Shown here: positions 10,561 through 21,024 of the stretch, piece by piece
Position numbering within the stretch: the stretch's first letter is position 1
Layout: every line of letters starts with the position of its first letter
From: Pictodentalium vernedei
Lineage: Eukaryota > Mollusca > Scaphopoda > Dentaliida > Dentaliidae
Reading direction: 5' to 3'
Assembly: GCA_031216915.1 (NCBI GenBank)
Contig: CM062297.1
Coordinates: forward strand, 535,268,971-535,332,970
DNA: 64,000 nt
The notes under the pieces: model-generated
What the model was told of the DNA's origin: nothing
Seen by the model: the letters and a program-made list of their open reading frames with translations, nothing else
The model's database searches: none
Program-made: the position numbers and the translations under genes

Positions 10561-10670
10561 ATGTACAAAAAATGTTTTTGCAAAAATTTGTACATTTTAA
10601 CACTGAACTCTATGGGTACATGTACATGTATGTGTACATGTTTGTGTGCATGTACGAAGTGTCCTGGAAC
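10540..10670. repeat. Right-hand copy of the 40-170 direct repeat
   Basis: It shares the order TTTTAACACTGAAC, TGTACATG words, then AAGTGTCCTGGAAC with the left flank of the virus-like element. It may mark the outer limit of the larger repeat unit in which the virus-like element sits. Confidence 0.4.
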
Positions 10671-11624
10671 TCTCCGTTTACACCTACTGAGAACGTTTTA
10701 GAATTATTTGATTCAGTTTAACTGGTACAGTCAGCTATGTCAGTATTGCATATTTTACCAGCATCCTGACAGTATACAATTACATGTACACCAGAATTCT
10801 TCATGATCAAGTTGTTTGTTTTTATATTAACTTGGTTTGGGAATTAATTCTGTACAATGAGATTAAATAAATAGATCATGTTATTGTATGTGACAGTCAC
10901 AGCTTTCTCCCTACTGCTTTTTGTGAAATTCTTTCATAGAGAAAATATTCATACAGGAATCAGAACAATTTTTCTAAGAAATCCGAAAAACCCCCCAAAG
11001 ACTAGATTGGGTTACAGAGAATGGTAAAAAGGGATATATATATATATTGAATCAACCAAACTTATTGTTCACGTCACATTAACTGGCATATGATAAAGCA
11101 TGTGGACATACTCTAGTGCATATAGATGGTACATTGAGGATAAAAATAATTGCAAGCTGCAGCCGCACGACTGCATCTTGCAGTTATTTTTATCCCAATT
11201 GACCCACGATATATCTAATAACTTGGACAGTTCTTGAAAGGAATATACGCTTACTAGTGAAATCCGGACCCGGATATATTTGTTTACAGGGATATGACAG
11301 ACAGTGGCGTCCCTATAAGGGGGTCTATGTGTGTAACCCCCACCCCTCCCTCCATAAATGAAAGTGTCAATGACACTGTAGCTTAACTTGTCTGTGTGTT
11401 GTGTTTGATGAAAAGGATAATGTTCAATGTTTATGAAAGGATTAGGAAATAAGACAAGAATTAAGATTAAATTGGGAATATGTTAATTTCTGTTCCCTGT
11501 ATGCTATGTTTTCAATAAAAACAATATGAGGTGTAGACTGTACTAAAGAAATGAGGCGTGGGTTAATGCGGCCCTCACAGTTAATGTATGTGGCTCTCAC
11601 AGTTAGTGTATGTCAACGAAAGTT
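10671..11624. other. No gene; head of a tandem-repeat element from about 11300
   Basis: No supported ORF occurs here. From about 11300 a segment with ATGAAAGTGTCAATGACACT and GTTGTGTTTGATGAAAAGG leads into the 145-bp array. A part of this head (11360-11480) recurs inverted at 13371-13472 inside the retrotransposon 5' LTR. Confidence 0.5.
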
Positions 11625-12795
11625 ACCAAGTTACAGTGAAATTATTCCAAAACGAGTCATTCTATCAAGTTACAATGAAATCCCTTCATAAATACATCTT
11701 GTAGACTGTGCTAAAGGTTTTCGGGCTTTGGGCCTGTGTAGCCATCACGGTTGACCGATCGCAATCAAAAGGGGATGCCATCATCTAGACATTATACTGA
11801 GTCATCCTACCAAGTTACAATGAAATAAATACAACCTGTAGTCTATTCTAAAGTTTTACGGGTTTTGGGCTCGGGCAGCCGTCATGGTTTAATGATCGCA
11901 AACAAAAGGGGATATTCTCATCTGAGCATTATCTGGAGTCATCTTACCAAGTTACAATGAAATTTCTTCATAAATATGACCTGTAGACTGTGCTCAAGGT
12001 TTTCAGGCTTCGGGCCCCTGTAGCCATCACAGCTGACAATCACGACCAAACGGGGACGTTGTCATCTAGTCATTATATGGAGTCAACCTACCATGTTACA
12101 ATGAAACCCCTCCATAAATACGACCTATAGACTGTGCTAAATGTTTTCGGGTTTGGGGCTTGGGCAGTCGTCACGGCTGAATGATAGCGACCAAAAGGAG
12201 ACGTTCTCATCTGGACATTACCTGGAGTCATCCTACCAAGTTACAATGAAATCCCTTCATTAAATATGAACTGTAGAGTGTGCTAAAGGTTTTGGGGCTT
12301 CGAGCCCCTGTAGCCGTCATATTTAGACAAAGCGCAACCAAAAGGGGACGTTCTCATCTAGACATTATATTTAGTCAACCTACCAAGTCACAATGAAATC
12401 CCCCCCATAAATACGATCTGTAGACTGTGCTAAAGGTTTTCGGGTTTTGGGCTCGGGCAGTCGTCACGGTTGACAGATCACGACCAAATGGGTAAGTTCT
12501 CATCTAGACATCATACGGAGTCATCCTACCAAGTTACAATGAAATCCCTCTATATTAAATATGACCTGCAGACTGTGCTAAAAGTTTTTGGGTTTTGGGC
12601 TTGGGCAGCCGTCACGGTTGACAGATCATGATCAAAAGGGGAGGTTCTCATCTAGAAATTATACAGAGGCATCCTACCAAGTAACAATGAAATCCCTTCA
12701 TAAATATGACCTGTAGACTGTGCTAAAGGTTTTCGGGTTTTGGGTTCTGGCAGCCATCACGGTTGACCGATCGCGACCAAAAGGGGACGTTCTCA
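11625..12795. repeat. Satellite-like array, unit about 145 bp (left block)
   Basis: The words CCAAGTTACAATGAAATCCC and CTGTAGACTGTGCTAAAGG recur about every 136-150 bases (near 11667, 11812, 11948, 12088, 12237, 12384, 12529 and 12679). Each unit also has a GTCACGGTTGACCGATCG-like part and GACGTTCTCATCTAGACAT. Units are 80-90% alike by eye. The block ends abruptly inside a unit where the retrotransposon LTR begins. Confidence 0.9.
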
Positions 12796-13894
12796 ATACA
12801 GCGACCCTCCTTAAAATCCGCGCTGTATCGGTAAATCAACCTACTTTTGAATGGGATAGTCTGACGCCGGCTATTAGTGGACTCGTCGGGCAGTATATAA
12901 ACAGTGGAGAGAGATTTCTCTTGGTCTTTTGATCGATACTTAGGTAACTTCGAGATCGTTCTATTTATAGAACGCTGGTGCGATTGCACATTGGGTAAGT
13001 TGAACGTGGTGGCCTGAATAAAGCCGTATACACTTTCAGCCTGCTATCTTATATCGTTTTGTCCTGCTCGGACAAATAGGCTCGCCATTCTGTGTTGGCT
13101 TGACAAGCATGTAGACGGGACGGCTGGTCAGTCATTTTGGTATTAACGTCCGTCCACCATTCCAAGCCCGTCCATAGAAGTAGGTTCGGGTAGATACGTA
13201 AGCCTGCATAAGGTGAGCGTAATACTTGGTAGGTTGGTTGGCCAGTACATAGTGGACAGACTTTAGTTTCATTTATTTTGTCGCTCATATCCTTTTTTGA
13301 GTAATTGTTTCACTGAAAGGAAATTCAGTGCATTGGTTGTGTCAGTTGCGATTGCAACACATTCTCAATTGTCACAATTCTTGTCTTCTTTCATAAATAT
13401 TGAACATTGTCCTTTTCATCAAACACTACACACAGTTAAGTTAAGCTGCAGTGTCACTGACACTTTCATGTGAAACTTGCATTGGACCAATGTTTGGGGA
13501 GGGGGGGGGGGGCAGCGAGATTGAGACTCCCATTTTCTGTACTGTATGCATTGGGGGGGGGGGGGGCTAATTAACTCGACATGGATGCCTATCTTGTGAA
13601 GGTGGAGTGGCACAGACTAGATGTACGCTGTGGTGACTGATACAGTGTAGACTTGTATTTTAGAACATATGTCAGGTCTATGTGTCGGGTTCACTTTTCC
13701 GTGTCGAAAAAAGGCTCATAACTCCTATATGGCCTAGAGTTACCGACTGGACATACATATGCATCTGAAGATGTGTGTGTGGCGAGGGGGGGGGGGGGGG
13801 GGGTGGCGTAGAATATAGGTAGGTGCTGAGTACTGACTTTTATTTTAGAAAAAAACAAAACTTAATACTCTCAGGTGAGCGCAGCCCTAACTGT

Positions 13895-14045
13895 GACCCT
13901 CCAGTTGTTACCCCTCCTCCCACTTCCTTTCAGACAGGAAGTGGGAGGAGGTAGTATGGACCGGAGGGTCCAAATTAGGACTTACTCTGCAGGGTAGTGG
14001 GGAGAGGGCATACTAGTAACGATGGGAGGGTCCTAGTTAGGACTA
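13895..14045. repeat. Foldback (MITE-like) element, related to 23345-23465
   Basis: GACCCTCC and CCCTCCTCCCACTTCC pair with GGAAGTGGGAGGAGG and GGAGGGTCC. A copy at 23345-23465 has the same stem and the same following words (GGGTCCTAGTTAGGACTA). The stem is about 45 bases per arm. Confidence 0.75.
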
Positions 14046-14067
14046 CGGCAGGCGAGACATATATATA

Positions 14068-14200
14068 GGGGTTGTCGTTGGCTCAGTTGGTATGTGGCAG
14101 TGCATTTATGGCCAGGCGACTGGGTGTCGTAGACCCGGGATCGAGTCCTGTCGAGGCCACCTCCCCCCCACCCAAAAAAAACCCAAAAAACAAAAACTTC
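14068..14200 (+). repeat. tRNA-derived SINE
   Basis: GTTGGCTCAGTTGGTATG fits an A box and GGGATCGAGTCC fits a B box, about 50 bases apart as in tRNA-like RNA polymerase III promoters. An A-rich tail with C-runs (CCCAAAAAAAACCC) follows. There is no acceptor-stem complementarity, so this is a SINE head and not a tRNA gene. Confidence 0.7.
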
Positions 14201-15033
14201 ACAGTTTTCAATCCAGTGGCTCGATGTTAGGACGATGCCTGGTGGAATTCCTTCTTGACATAGGCGATATATATAGATAGATACATCATTATCAGTCTTT
14301 TGTTTTTGAATGAAAAATTATTGCGTCACATTCTCCATCATCCGGGATGTCGCAAAGATGTCAGTTGGGAAGAGGTGGAGGTGTAAACCTGATTTGTTCC
14401 GACTGTGATGGATCAAGCCGCGACTGATGAAATATTCCAACTACAACATCAAGGCATGCCTTCGTCGAAGGCATTAGATATTAGTCGCTTGGGATTTTAG
14501 TTAAAAAAACTAAACCGCATGGAAATTTATCTCCAGACGTTATAAAAGTTACATGTAGCAGTCGTGACGCAACTTCGTATTTAATTAACACATGCCGTAT
14601 ATGTATTTCAAATTGGGCATGCTGGGTCCCCGGCAGCTCGAATCGCGCACCACAGACCTCCAACCAATTGAACGGCTGACTGTGGATCGAATCTAGCCTT
14701 GTAAGAAAGTACTTGATTACCAGCTAGAGCGAATTGGTGTCCAAGACTCCAATCCAAAGAAAATTGTCCCGACTGGAAAAAAGGTTAGGTTTTTTAGCTT
14801 AACTTGACCAAGTCAAGATAAGCTATTGCCATCACGCGTGCGGAAGTCTGTTAGCCTGTGAGTCTGTTCACATTTTCCTTTAGCACAGACTACACCCCGT
14901 AGTTCTTGACCGAGCATCACGAAATTTCATATCAGACCGCTCGTTATTTTTTTGGGTTGGACATATATTTACAACTCTGAATCCCTGGTTAGGCAGGCAC
15001 GGACTACAGTCACGCCTTGCACATTACATTAAT

Positions 15034-15051
15034 TGGTGGCAGAGGTGAGAT
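15034..15051 (+). promoter_or_regulatory. Primer-binding site
   Basis: TGGTGGCAGAGGTGAGAT starts five bases after the LTR end TTACA. It begins with TGG, as expected for pairing with a tRNA CCA end. The following bases resemble the complement of tRNA-Leu 3' ends as I remember them. AGAG|GTGAGA inside it also fits a splice donor. Confidence 0.65.
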
Positions 15052-15110
15052 TCAGAGTTTGTTATAAAGATTTAGCATAGCAGATTTCCTGAACGACAGT
15101 ATCGTCAGCT

Positions 15111-16232
15111 ATGAACAATATTCAGTTGGAAATTACGTGCCTGGAAGCAGAAATAGAAAAACTGCAGTCTGACTTGACAAGGCAGTCAATACTGATGGCT
15201 AGACAAAGTCCTGGTCGCCCTTTGACGGAAGCTATAGGAGTTACCCCAGGATATCGCCGCACATCTGATCAAGAGGGTATCTTCACGCCAGAAATTAACC
15301 AAAGCACGCCAGCCTATGGAACGACTTACAGAGGCTTGCCAGGTGCTTTGGACGGCATGTGTTTTACAAATAACAGGCAGGCGCCACAGTTCGACATTCC
15401 AACATGGAAATCAGACACTCACAGACCAATACTGGGCAATGTCAGTGATCAGATTAATAACAAACATCGTAGCAGTGGTATATGTACACAAAACAGAGGA
15501 AGTACTGACAGAGAACCACGAGGACATTTTGACAATCAAAGTGTTCAGAAACATAAACCGCTGGTAAATCCTGCCACTTTTGATGGAACGGGTTCATGGA
15601 TTGACTTCAAGTCACATTTTGATATGTGTGCTGAACTAAATAATTGGTCTGACAATGAGAAAGGACTGTATTTGGCTGTTTCTCTCAGAGGGCATGCCCA
15701 AAGTGTCTTAGGCAACATGCCAGCTATCTCAAAACACGATTTTACACTACTGTGTAGGGCACTGACTGAACGGTTTGCCCCCTCGAATCAGACTGAACTC
15801 TATAGGGCTCAGCTACGCGAGAGAAGGCAGAAGGCTTCCGAAAGTATGCCTGAACTTGGACAGGATGTATGTAGGTTAGCAAATTTGGCATACCCTTCTG
15901 CTCCTACAGACATTATTGAAACTTTCGCCAAGGAGCAATTTATAGACTCCCTCATAGACTCAGATATGCGACTACGCATAAAGCAGGCAGGACCACTAGA
16001 TCTGAATGATGCAGTTTGCCATGCAGTTGAACTGGAGGCTTTTAAAACTGCTGAACAACGTCTTCGTGAGGGTAGAGGATACATACGGTCAGCAGAACAT
16101 GACACTCAACCCACAAGTGATGTTAAAGCTATGATGTGTGAAATGAATAAAGCAATATCAGAAATACAAAAGGAGGTATGCCTCTTGAAACAGACAGGGA
16201 AGGCCATGCCTCTTGCTGATGACCAACCATGA
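15111..16232 (+). CDS. gag: Gag polyprotein (capsid part)
   Basis: This intact 373-residue frame begins MNNIQLEITCLEAEIEKLQ, a likely coiled coil. The Retrotrans_gag-like domain lies at about residues 150-300: FDGTGSWIDFKSHFDMCAEL, LYLAVSLRGHAQSVLGNM, then the helix ALTERFAPSNQTELYRAQL. Gag forms the particle that packages the RNA. The C-terminal CCHC zinc knuckle is not in this frame; it lies in the overlapping frame starting at 16213, so either a ribosomal frameshift or a one-base mutation separates them. The start chosen is the first ATG after the primer-binding site. Confidence 0.88.
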   Translation: MNNIQLEITCLEAEIEKLQSDLTRQSILMARQSPGRPLTEAIGVTPGYRRTSDQEGIFTPEINQSTPAYGTTYRGLPGALDGMCFTNNRQAPQFDIPTWKSDTHRPILGNVSDQINNKHRSSGICTQNRGSTDREPRGHFDNQSVQKHKPLVNPATFDGTGSWIDFKSHFDMCAELNNWSDNEKGLYLAVSLRGHAQSVLGNMPAISKHDFTLLCRALTERFAPSNQTELYRAQLRERRQKASESMPELGQDVCRLANLAYPSAPTDIIETFAKEQFIDSLIDSDMRLRIKQAGPLDLNDAVCHAVELEAFKTAEQRLREGRGYIRSAEHDTQPTSDVKAMMCEMNKAISEIQKEVCLLKQTGKAMPLADDQP

Positions 16233-19200
16233 GGACAGCAAGACATTTACTTGCCATTATTGTGGAAAATGTGGTCACATAAAACGTAGGTGCCTGAAAT
16301 ATAAAAAGGACCTGGAAAATAAAACAGGCATGTCTACGGACACTAGTAGCAACAATCAATGCTATAAAGCTCGTCAAAACAGCAAACGAAGTGACAACAA
16401 CACTGGGGAGATAAAGAAGATGCATATCAGTACAACTGGTATGGCACATAGAGCAGGTGAAGCAGGTATTTTCATACATGCAACTATAAATGGCTTTCCG
16501 GTAAAGTTGTTGGTGGACACGGGAGCAACAATAGGTCTTGTAGCTTCTGATATTATTGATAAAATAACTGATGGTTCAAAGGAAGCATTACAAAAAGTAG
16601 AGAGACCAGTTATCGTAGCCAATGGCTCTCCTCTTCCAGTAGAGGGAAAGGCAAAACTGAGGGTGAATATAAACAACACCGTGTTTGAGCTTTTGAGTTT
16701 TTATGGTGGTAGGACAGGTCAACATTGATGGAATATTGGGACTAGATTTCATGAAACAGAATAACTGTTCAGTTGATGTCTGCAAAGGCGTTATGAACAT
16801 CAAAGGTATGTCAGTATCATTGAACATGGAAGGAAAGATAGGTTGTTTTAGGATATGTTTGTCAGAGCATTTATGTGTGCCCCCTGGGACAGAAGTTATT
16901 ACTTTGTGTGATGTGACAAACACGCAAAAGGGTGAAACAATGCCTCAGTTGGGTATTGTAGAAGGTGTCGAAGACTTTCTCAAATCAGAACGTGGCTTGA
17001 TTGCCCGAACTTTGGTGGCTGGACAAGATAAAGTACCTGTTAGGATAATGAATATTTCAAACACAACAACAAACCTAAACAAAGGGACATTTGTGGCACA
17101 ATTAAGCCCCATAACTGAGGTACTCCCTGCAGTGACAGGAGAACCCGATGTGACTGGCCAGTTACCAGATCACCTACATGACCTGTATGCAAGAACAACC
17201 CAAGAAATGGACTCGGAAGAACACTGTCAATCGATAAAGAAACTTCTGTCGAAATACAGTGATTTGTTTGCTAGATCAAATAACGACTTGGGTAGGACAA
17301 GTATTGTGAAACACAACATCAATACAAGGGACGCATTACCCATCAAGCAACCTCCCAGAAGATTGCCAATACACATGCATGAGGAACTCCAAAAACATGT
17401 TGAAGATATGATCAGCCAAGATGTTATTGAACCATCAAATAGTCCATGGGCATCGGGAGTTGTCCTCGTCAAAAAAAAGATGGCACGACACGATTTTGTG
17501 TTGATTACCGCAAACTCAACAATGAAACTGTGAAGGATGCTTACCCCTTGCCCAGAATAGACGAGTCCTTAGACCAATTAGCAGGGGCAAAGTGGTTTTC
17601 AACTCTCGATCTTTGCTCTGGATATTGGCAGGTTGAATTAAATGATGACGACAAAGAAAAGACTGCATTCACAACTCGTCAAGGGTTGTACCATTTTAAG
17701 GTTCTCCCTTTTGGACTCTGTACTGCTGGTTCAACATTCGAGCGGCTTATGGAAACGGTACTCAGGCATCTCCAGTGGGATATTTGCCTTGTATATCTTG
17801 ACGATATTATTGTGCTGGGAAACACATTTGAGGACTTGGTACATAATATTAGTAGAGTATTTGACAGGTTAAGGGCTGCAGGCTTGAAGCTGAAGGCCAA
17901 AAAATGCAGTATGTTTGCTAAGCAAGTTGAGTTTTTGGGCCACACCATAAATGAGCAGGGCATTTCAACAAGTTCAAACAAGACTAAAGCAATCAGGGAT
18001 TGGCCGATCCCTTGTAATGTTTCTGAAGTAAGGTCGTTCATTGGGCTTTCTAGCTACTACAGAAAATTTGTCTCAAATTTTGCCGAAATCGCAAAGCCTC
18101 TCCATAACATTACAAAGAAGGGTTCACGTTTTTACTGGACAGAGGATTGCCAAATTGCATTTCAGAAATTGAAAAGAGCCCTTTCTTCGACTCCCATTCT
18201 TGTTCAACCAGACTTTACGAAAGAATTTATTCTTGACACGGACGCCAGTAACACAGCAATTGGTGCAGTCCTATCACAAACAATTGACGGAACAGAAAGA
18301 GTATGTGCCTATGCTAGCCATAGTTTGTCAAAATCTGAATGGAAGTATTGTGTCACTAGAAAGGAACTACTTGCAGTCATATACTTTGTCAAGTATTTTA
18401 GGCACTATCTGTATGGGTGTAAGTTCACTGTAAGAACTGACCATAGACCATTGTCAAAGGTGACTGGGAAGAACAGCCAGAAACAAATAACCAGGTAGTT
18501 ACGGCTATCCAAACCGAACAGAAATCAATCAAAGAATTACAACAATTGGATCTGTCTTTACAAAAGGTAAAGTCCTGGTTGGAAAAAGGCTGTCGGCCAA
18601 AGGCCGAAACTATTCAACTAGAAGATATTGTTGTCAAGACACTTTTTGGACAATATGAAAGGTTGTGTTTAAGGGATGGAATCATTTGTCATCAGTGGGT
18701 AGATCTCAAAGATGGGTCAACCAGATACCAAGCCATTGTTCCTAGAGATCATAGGCGTGTTATTTTGTGTCAGTGTCACGACTCACGAACGGCTGGACAC
18801 CTTGGCATTCGGAAAACGCTTGACAAGATACGTTTTTCTTACTATTGGCCAGGGCTACAAAGAGATGTGCGACAATATGTGGCTGGGTGTGAACATTGTG
18901 CAAAAACAAAAACAGACAACAGAACGAGAAGTGCACCATTGAAGATAGTCCGTACAGGTTACCCTATGGAACGTATAGCGGTTGACATCCTTGGACCATT
19001 ACCTCAAACAGAGAGAGGTAATAAGTATATCCTAGTGATAGCTGACTACTTCACAAAATGGACAGAAAGTTTTGCTATGCCAAATATGTAGGCAGAAACT
19101 GTGGCAACAATTATGGTCGAAAAGGTTATCACAAGATTTGGCGTTCCAGTGGAGATCCATTCAGATCAAGGGTCACAATTTGAGAATAAGCTATTCCAGG

Positions 19201-19984
19201 AGATGTGCACACTCTTGGATATCAGAAAAACACACACCACCCCTTACCACCCCCAGTCTGATGGGATGGTGGAAAGATTCAACCTGACTTTGGCCACAAT
19301 GCTCAGTAATTATGTCAATGAGAACCACACAGATTGGGATGAGCAGCTACAGTATGTGATGATGGCTTACCGTTCATCTACCCATGAAACAACAGGTTTC
19401 ACGCCTAACTTTTTGATGTAGGATGTGAGGTGGAAACCCCACTGGACATCATGTTTGAAATGCCTTCTTCCATTAAGCGGGTACCCCAGAATAGATGGGT
19501 ATGGCAGCTGCAGGACCAACTGGAAAGAGCACACACAGTGGTCAGGGTGAATACCACCGAATCAATGAAAAGGCAAAAACGCTATCACAATAAAAAGTTG
19601 AACTGGAAAATCTTCACCCCAGGAGATTCTGTGTATGTGTTCTTTCCACGAACAGAAGTAGGAAAATCTCCCAAGTTCACGAGTTATTGGCGTGGACCAT
19701 TCAAAGTGATAAAGAAAATATCTGAGATCACTTATGAAGTTGACTGTGGATATCGGAGGACGCAGATCATACACATTGATCGAATGCGTTTGAAAATAGA
19801 TCAGACATTGCTTGGGGAAGAAGTACCCGATGATGTAACCGAGGGGGACAGTCCAAACATTGATACCCCTGTGGGAAGGGAACAATTGTTAGGGGGAGAA
19901 ACTGTACATGATACACAAATAAAGCGTCCCTTCAGAAGTAAAAGACCACCAGTTTGGATGGATGATTACGAAGTAGAATGCTAA
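16213..19984 (+). pseudogene. pol: Pol polyprotein: zinc knuckle, protease, RT, RNase H, integrase; broken
   Basis: 16213-16728 carries the knuckle CHYCGKCGHIKRRC and the aspartic protease motif LLVDTGATIGLV. 16703-17533 is the protease/RT linker. 17446-18498 carries RT blocks (CVDYRKLNNET, WFSTLDLCSGYWQVELN, VLPFGLCTAGSTFE, CLVYLDDIIVLG) and RNase H (FILDTDASNTAIGAVLSQ, RKELLAVIYFVKYFRHYLYG, RTDHRPL). The end of RNase H appears deleted near 18480. 18546-19421 is integrase: an HHCC-like finger, then VDILGPL (Asp), IHSDQGSQFEN (Asp) and HPQSDGMVERFN (Glu). TAG stops lie at 19089 and 19419. 19430-19984 is the integrase C-terminal part (PGDSVYVFFPR). Frame changes near 16700, 17450, 18500 and 19425 make this a pseudogene. 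Confidence 0.92.
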
Positions 19985-19987
19985 TTA

Positions 19988-20006
19988 TCTTTTCTTATAT
20001 TTTCAG
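19988..20006 (+). promoter_or_regulatory. Splice-acceptor-like site just before ORF3
   Basis: ATCTTTTCTTATATTTTCAG is a textbook polypyrimidine tract plus AG, ending at 20006, three bases before the ORF3 ATG at 20010. A donor-like AG|GTGAGA at 15043-15049 lies in the leader. Together they would yield a spliced RNA for ORF3, as for env in errantiviruses and retroviruses. Confidence 0.55.
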
Positions 20007-20009
20007 AAA

Positions 20010-20747
20010 ATGGCCAATACCAAGAAGACTAAGAGGACTGTGAGATCCAGGAAATGCCCAATGTGCAACTGCAGCTGTGAGAATGAGGACATTTTCAAGA
20101 AGCACATATTAGCATGTGCTTTTAAGGAGTACAAATGTGATGTTTGTGACTTTTCTTTACCAAAGATGAGCAATGTAAATCGCCATAAGAAACGGAGTCA
20201 CTTAAGACTGAGTGGAGAACCAATTCTATTAGGACATAAGCCTTCTCCAAAGAAAGCGATGGTTGAACTAGAGGCTCAGCATAGTGAAAGTGACTTTGAA
20301 GAATGGATACGTCAAGACCCTGGCCCTCTTATTTCCAATGAAGGACCATCAACATCTACGGTAATCGAACCATCTGATAACTGTAAGATTGTCAAGAGCA
20401 GTTCCGAGAGCAGTAGTGATGAAGAAAACACCCAGGCAAAGCCTCGGGATGACTCCTCCTTACTCGGAAGAATTTACAGAAAGCCAACACGACCACAGAT
20501 CGTGCATGGGTCTTTGAACAGAAAGAGATGTGACTCTGAATCACTATCCGAGACTATGTCTTTAAGACCTCCTAAGTGTGATGCCATTACACAAACGGAT
20601 TGGGATATCAGTTGCTGGAAGTGTCAGACTGTCACGCAGGACAATACCACACAAACTTCTCTGCAGAGAGGGTATGTTAGTAAAACATCAACATATGAGG
20701 AGAATGGTCGACAGATTGTTTTAGTAGAGGAAGATGTTTATTGTTAG
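20010..20747 (+). CDS. ORF3: C2H2-type zinc-finger protein downstream of pol
   Basis: This is an intact 245-residue protein. The basic N-terminus MANTKKTKRTVRSRK is followed by two fingers: CPMCNCSCENEDIFKKHILA ending in Cys (C2HC-like) and CDVCDFSLPKMSNVNRHKKR ending SH (C2H2). Next comes an acidic/Ser-rich region (SSSESSSDEE) and a Cys-containing tail with WKCQTVTQDNTTQT. There is no signal peptide or membrane span, so it is not an envelope protein. Its position after pol and before the 3' LTR, and the adjacent acceptor-like site, suggest expression from a spliced RNA. It may bind nucleic acid (element RNA, host DNA or chromatin). It is intact while pol is not. Confidence 0.8.
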   Translation: MANTKKTKRTVRSRKCPMCNCSCENEDIFKKHILACAFKEYKCDVCDFSLPKMSNVNRHKKRSHLRLSGEPILLGHKPSPKKAMVELEAQHSESDFEEWIRQDPGPLISNEGPSTSTVIEPSDNCKIVKSSSESSSDEENTQAKPRDDSSLLGRIYRKPTRPQIVHGSLNRKRCDSESLSETMSLRPPKCDAITQTDWDISCWKCQTVTQDNTTQTSLQRGYVSKTSTYEENGRQIVLVEEDVYC

Positions 20748-21024
20748 ACATTATTTTACATTGTCAAGTGTTTTAACCGAAGGAAATGGAAATTATAAAA
20801 ATTGACTCCTGGATCATGGGACTGTTGGGCTAACATTCACCATGTAATCATTATTTTGTTTAGTAAAAGAAAAGAAGAGAAAAGGAAAAAAAAAGAGAAC
20901 TCTAAGATCACTTAATTATTGTATATGTTGTAATTTTGAACATTAAAGCTTTGCTATTGAAGAAATGTTTGTAATATATTTACAGTGAATCATGCGGGAT
21001 GCATGATCTCGGAGGCGTGGGTAA
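20748..21024 (+). other. 3' untranslated part with purine-rich tract
   Basis: A purine-rich run (AAAAGAAAAGAAGAGAAAAGG, about 20865-20900) and, next to the LTR, GGAGGCGTGGGTAA (21011-21024) are polypurine-tract candidates for plus-strand priming. The second lies directly at the LTR edge and is the likelier site. Confidence 0.45.

Larger units (their letters stand above)
13371..14928. repeat. Foreign insertion inside the 5' LTR
   Basis: The left part (13371-13472) is the reverse complement of the array head at 11360-11480. The right part (about 14808-14928) is the reverse complement of the array tail at 23135-23265, with the shared word TACGGGGTGTAG/CTACACCCCGTA. Between them lie G-runs (13500, 13555 and 13787), a foldback at 13895-14045 and a tRNA-derived SINE at 14068. 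Several repeats have therefore accumulated within one LTR. Confidence 0.75.
12796..15028 (+). repeat. 5' LTR, missing its first bases and split by an insertion
   Basis: 12796-13370 and about 14929-15028 together match the 3' LTR (21034-21782). The first nine bases of the LTR (TGTAAAGTA in the 3' copy) are absent. The intervening 13371-14928 is absent from the 3' LTR. A TATA-like TATATAAA occurs at 12894, in GGGCAGTATATAAACAG, suggesting the promoter. The end TTACA matches the end of the 3' LTR. The two LTRs differ at many single bases and by an extra segment of about 85 bases in the 3' copy, so the insertion is not recent. Confidence 0.88.

Noticed and set aside
13419-13613. Proline-rich ORF across G-runs
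   Set aside because: The Pro stretches come from poly-G homopolymers on the opposite strand.
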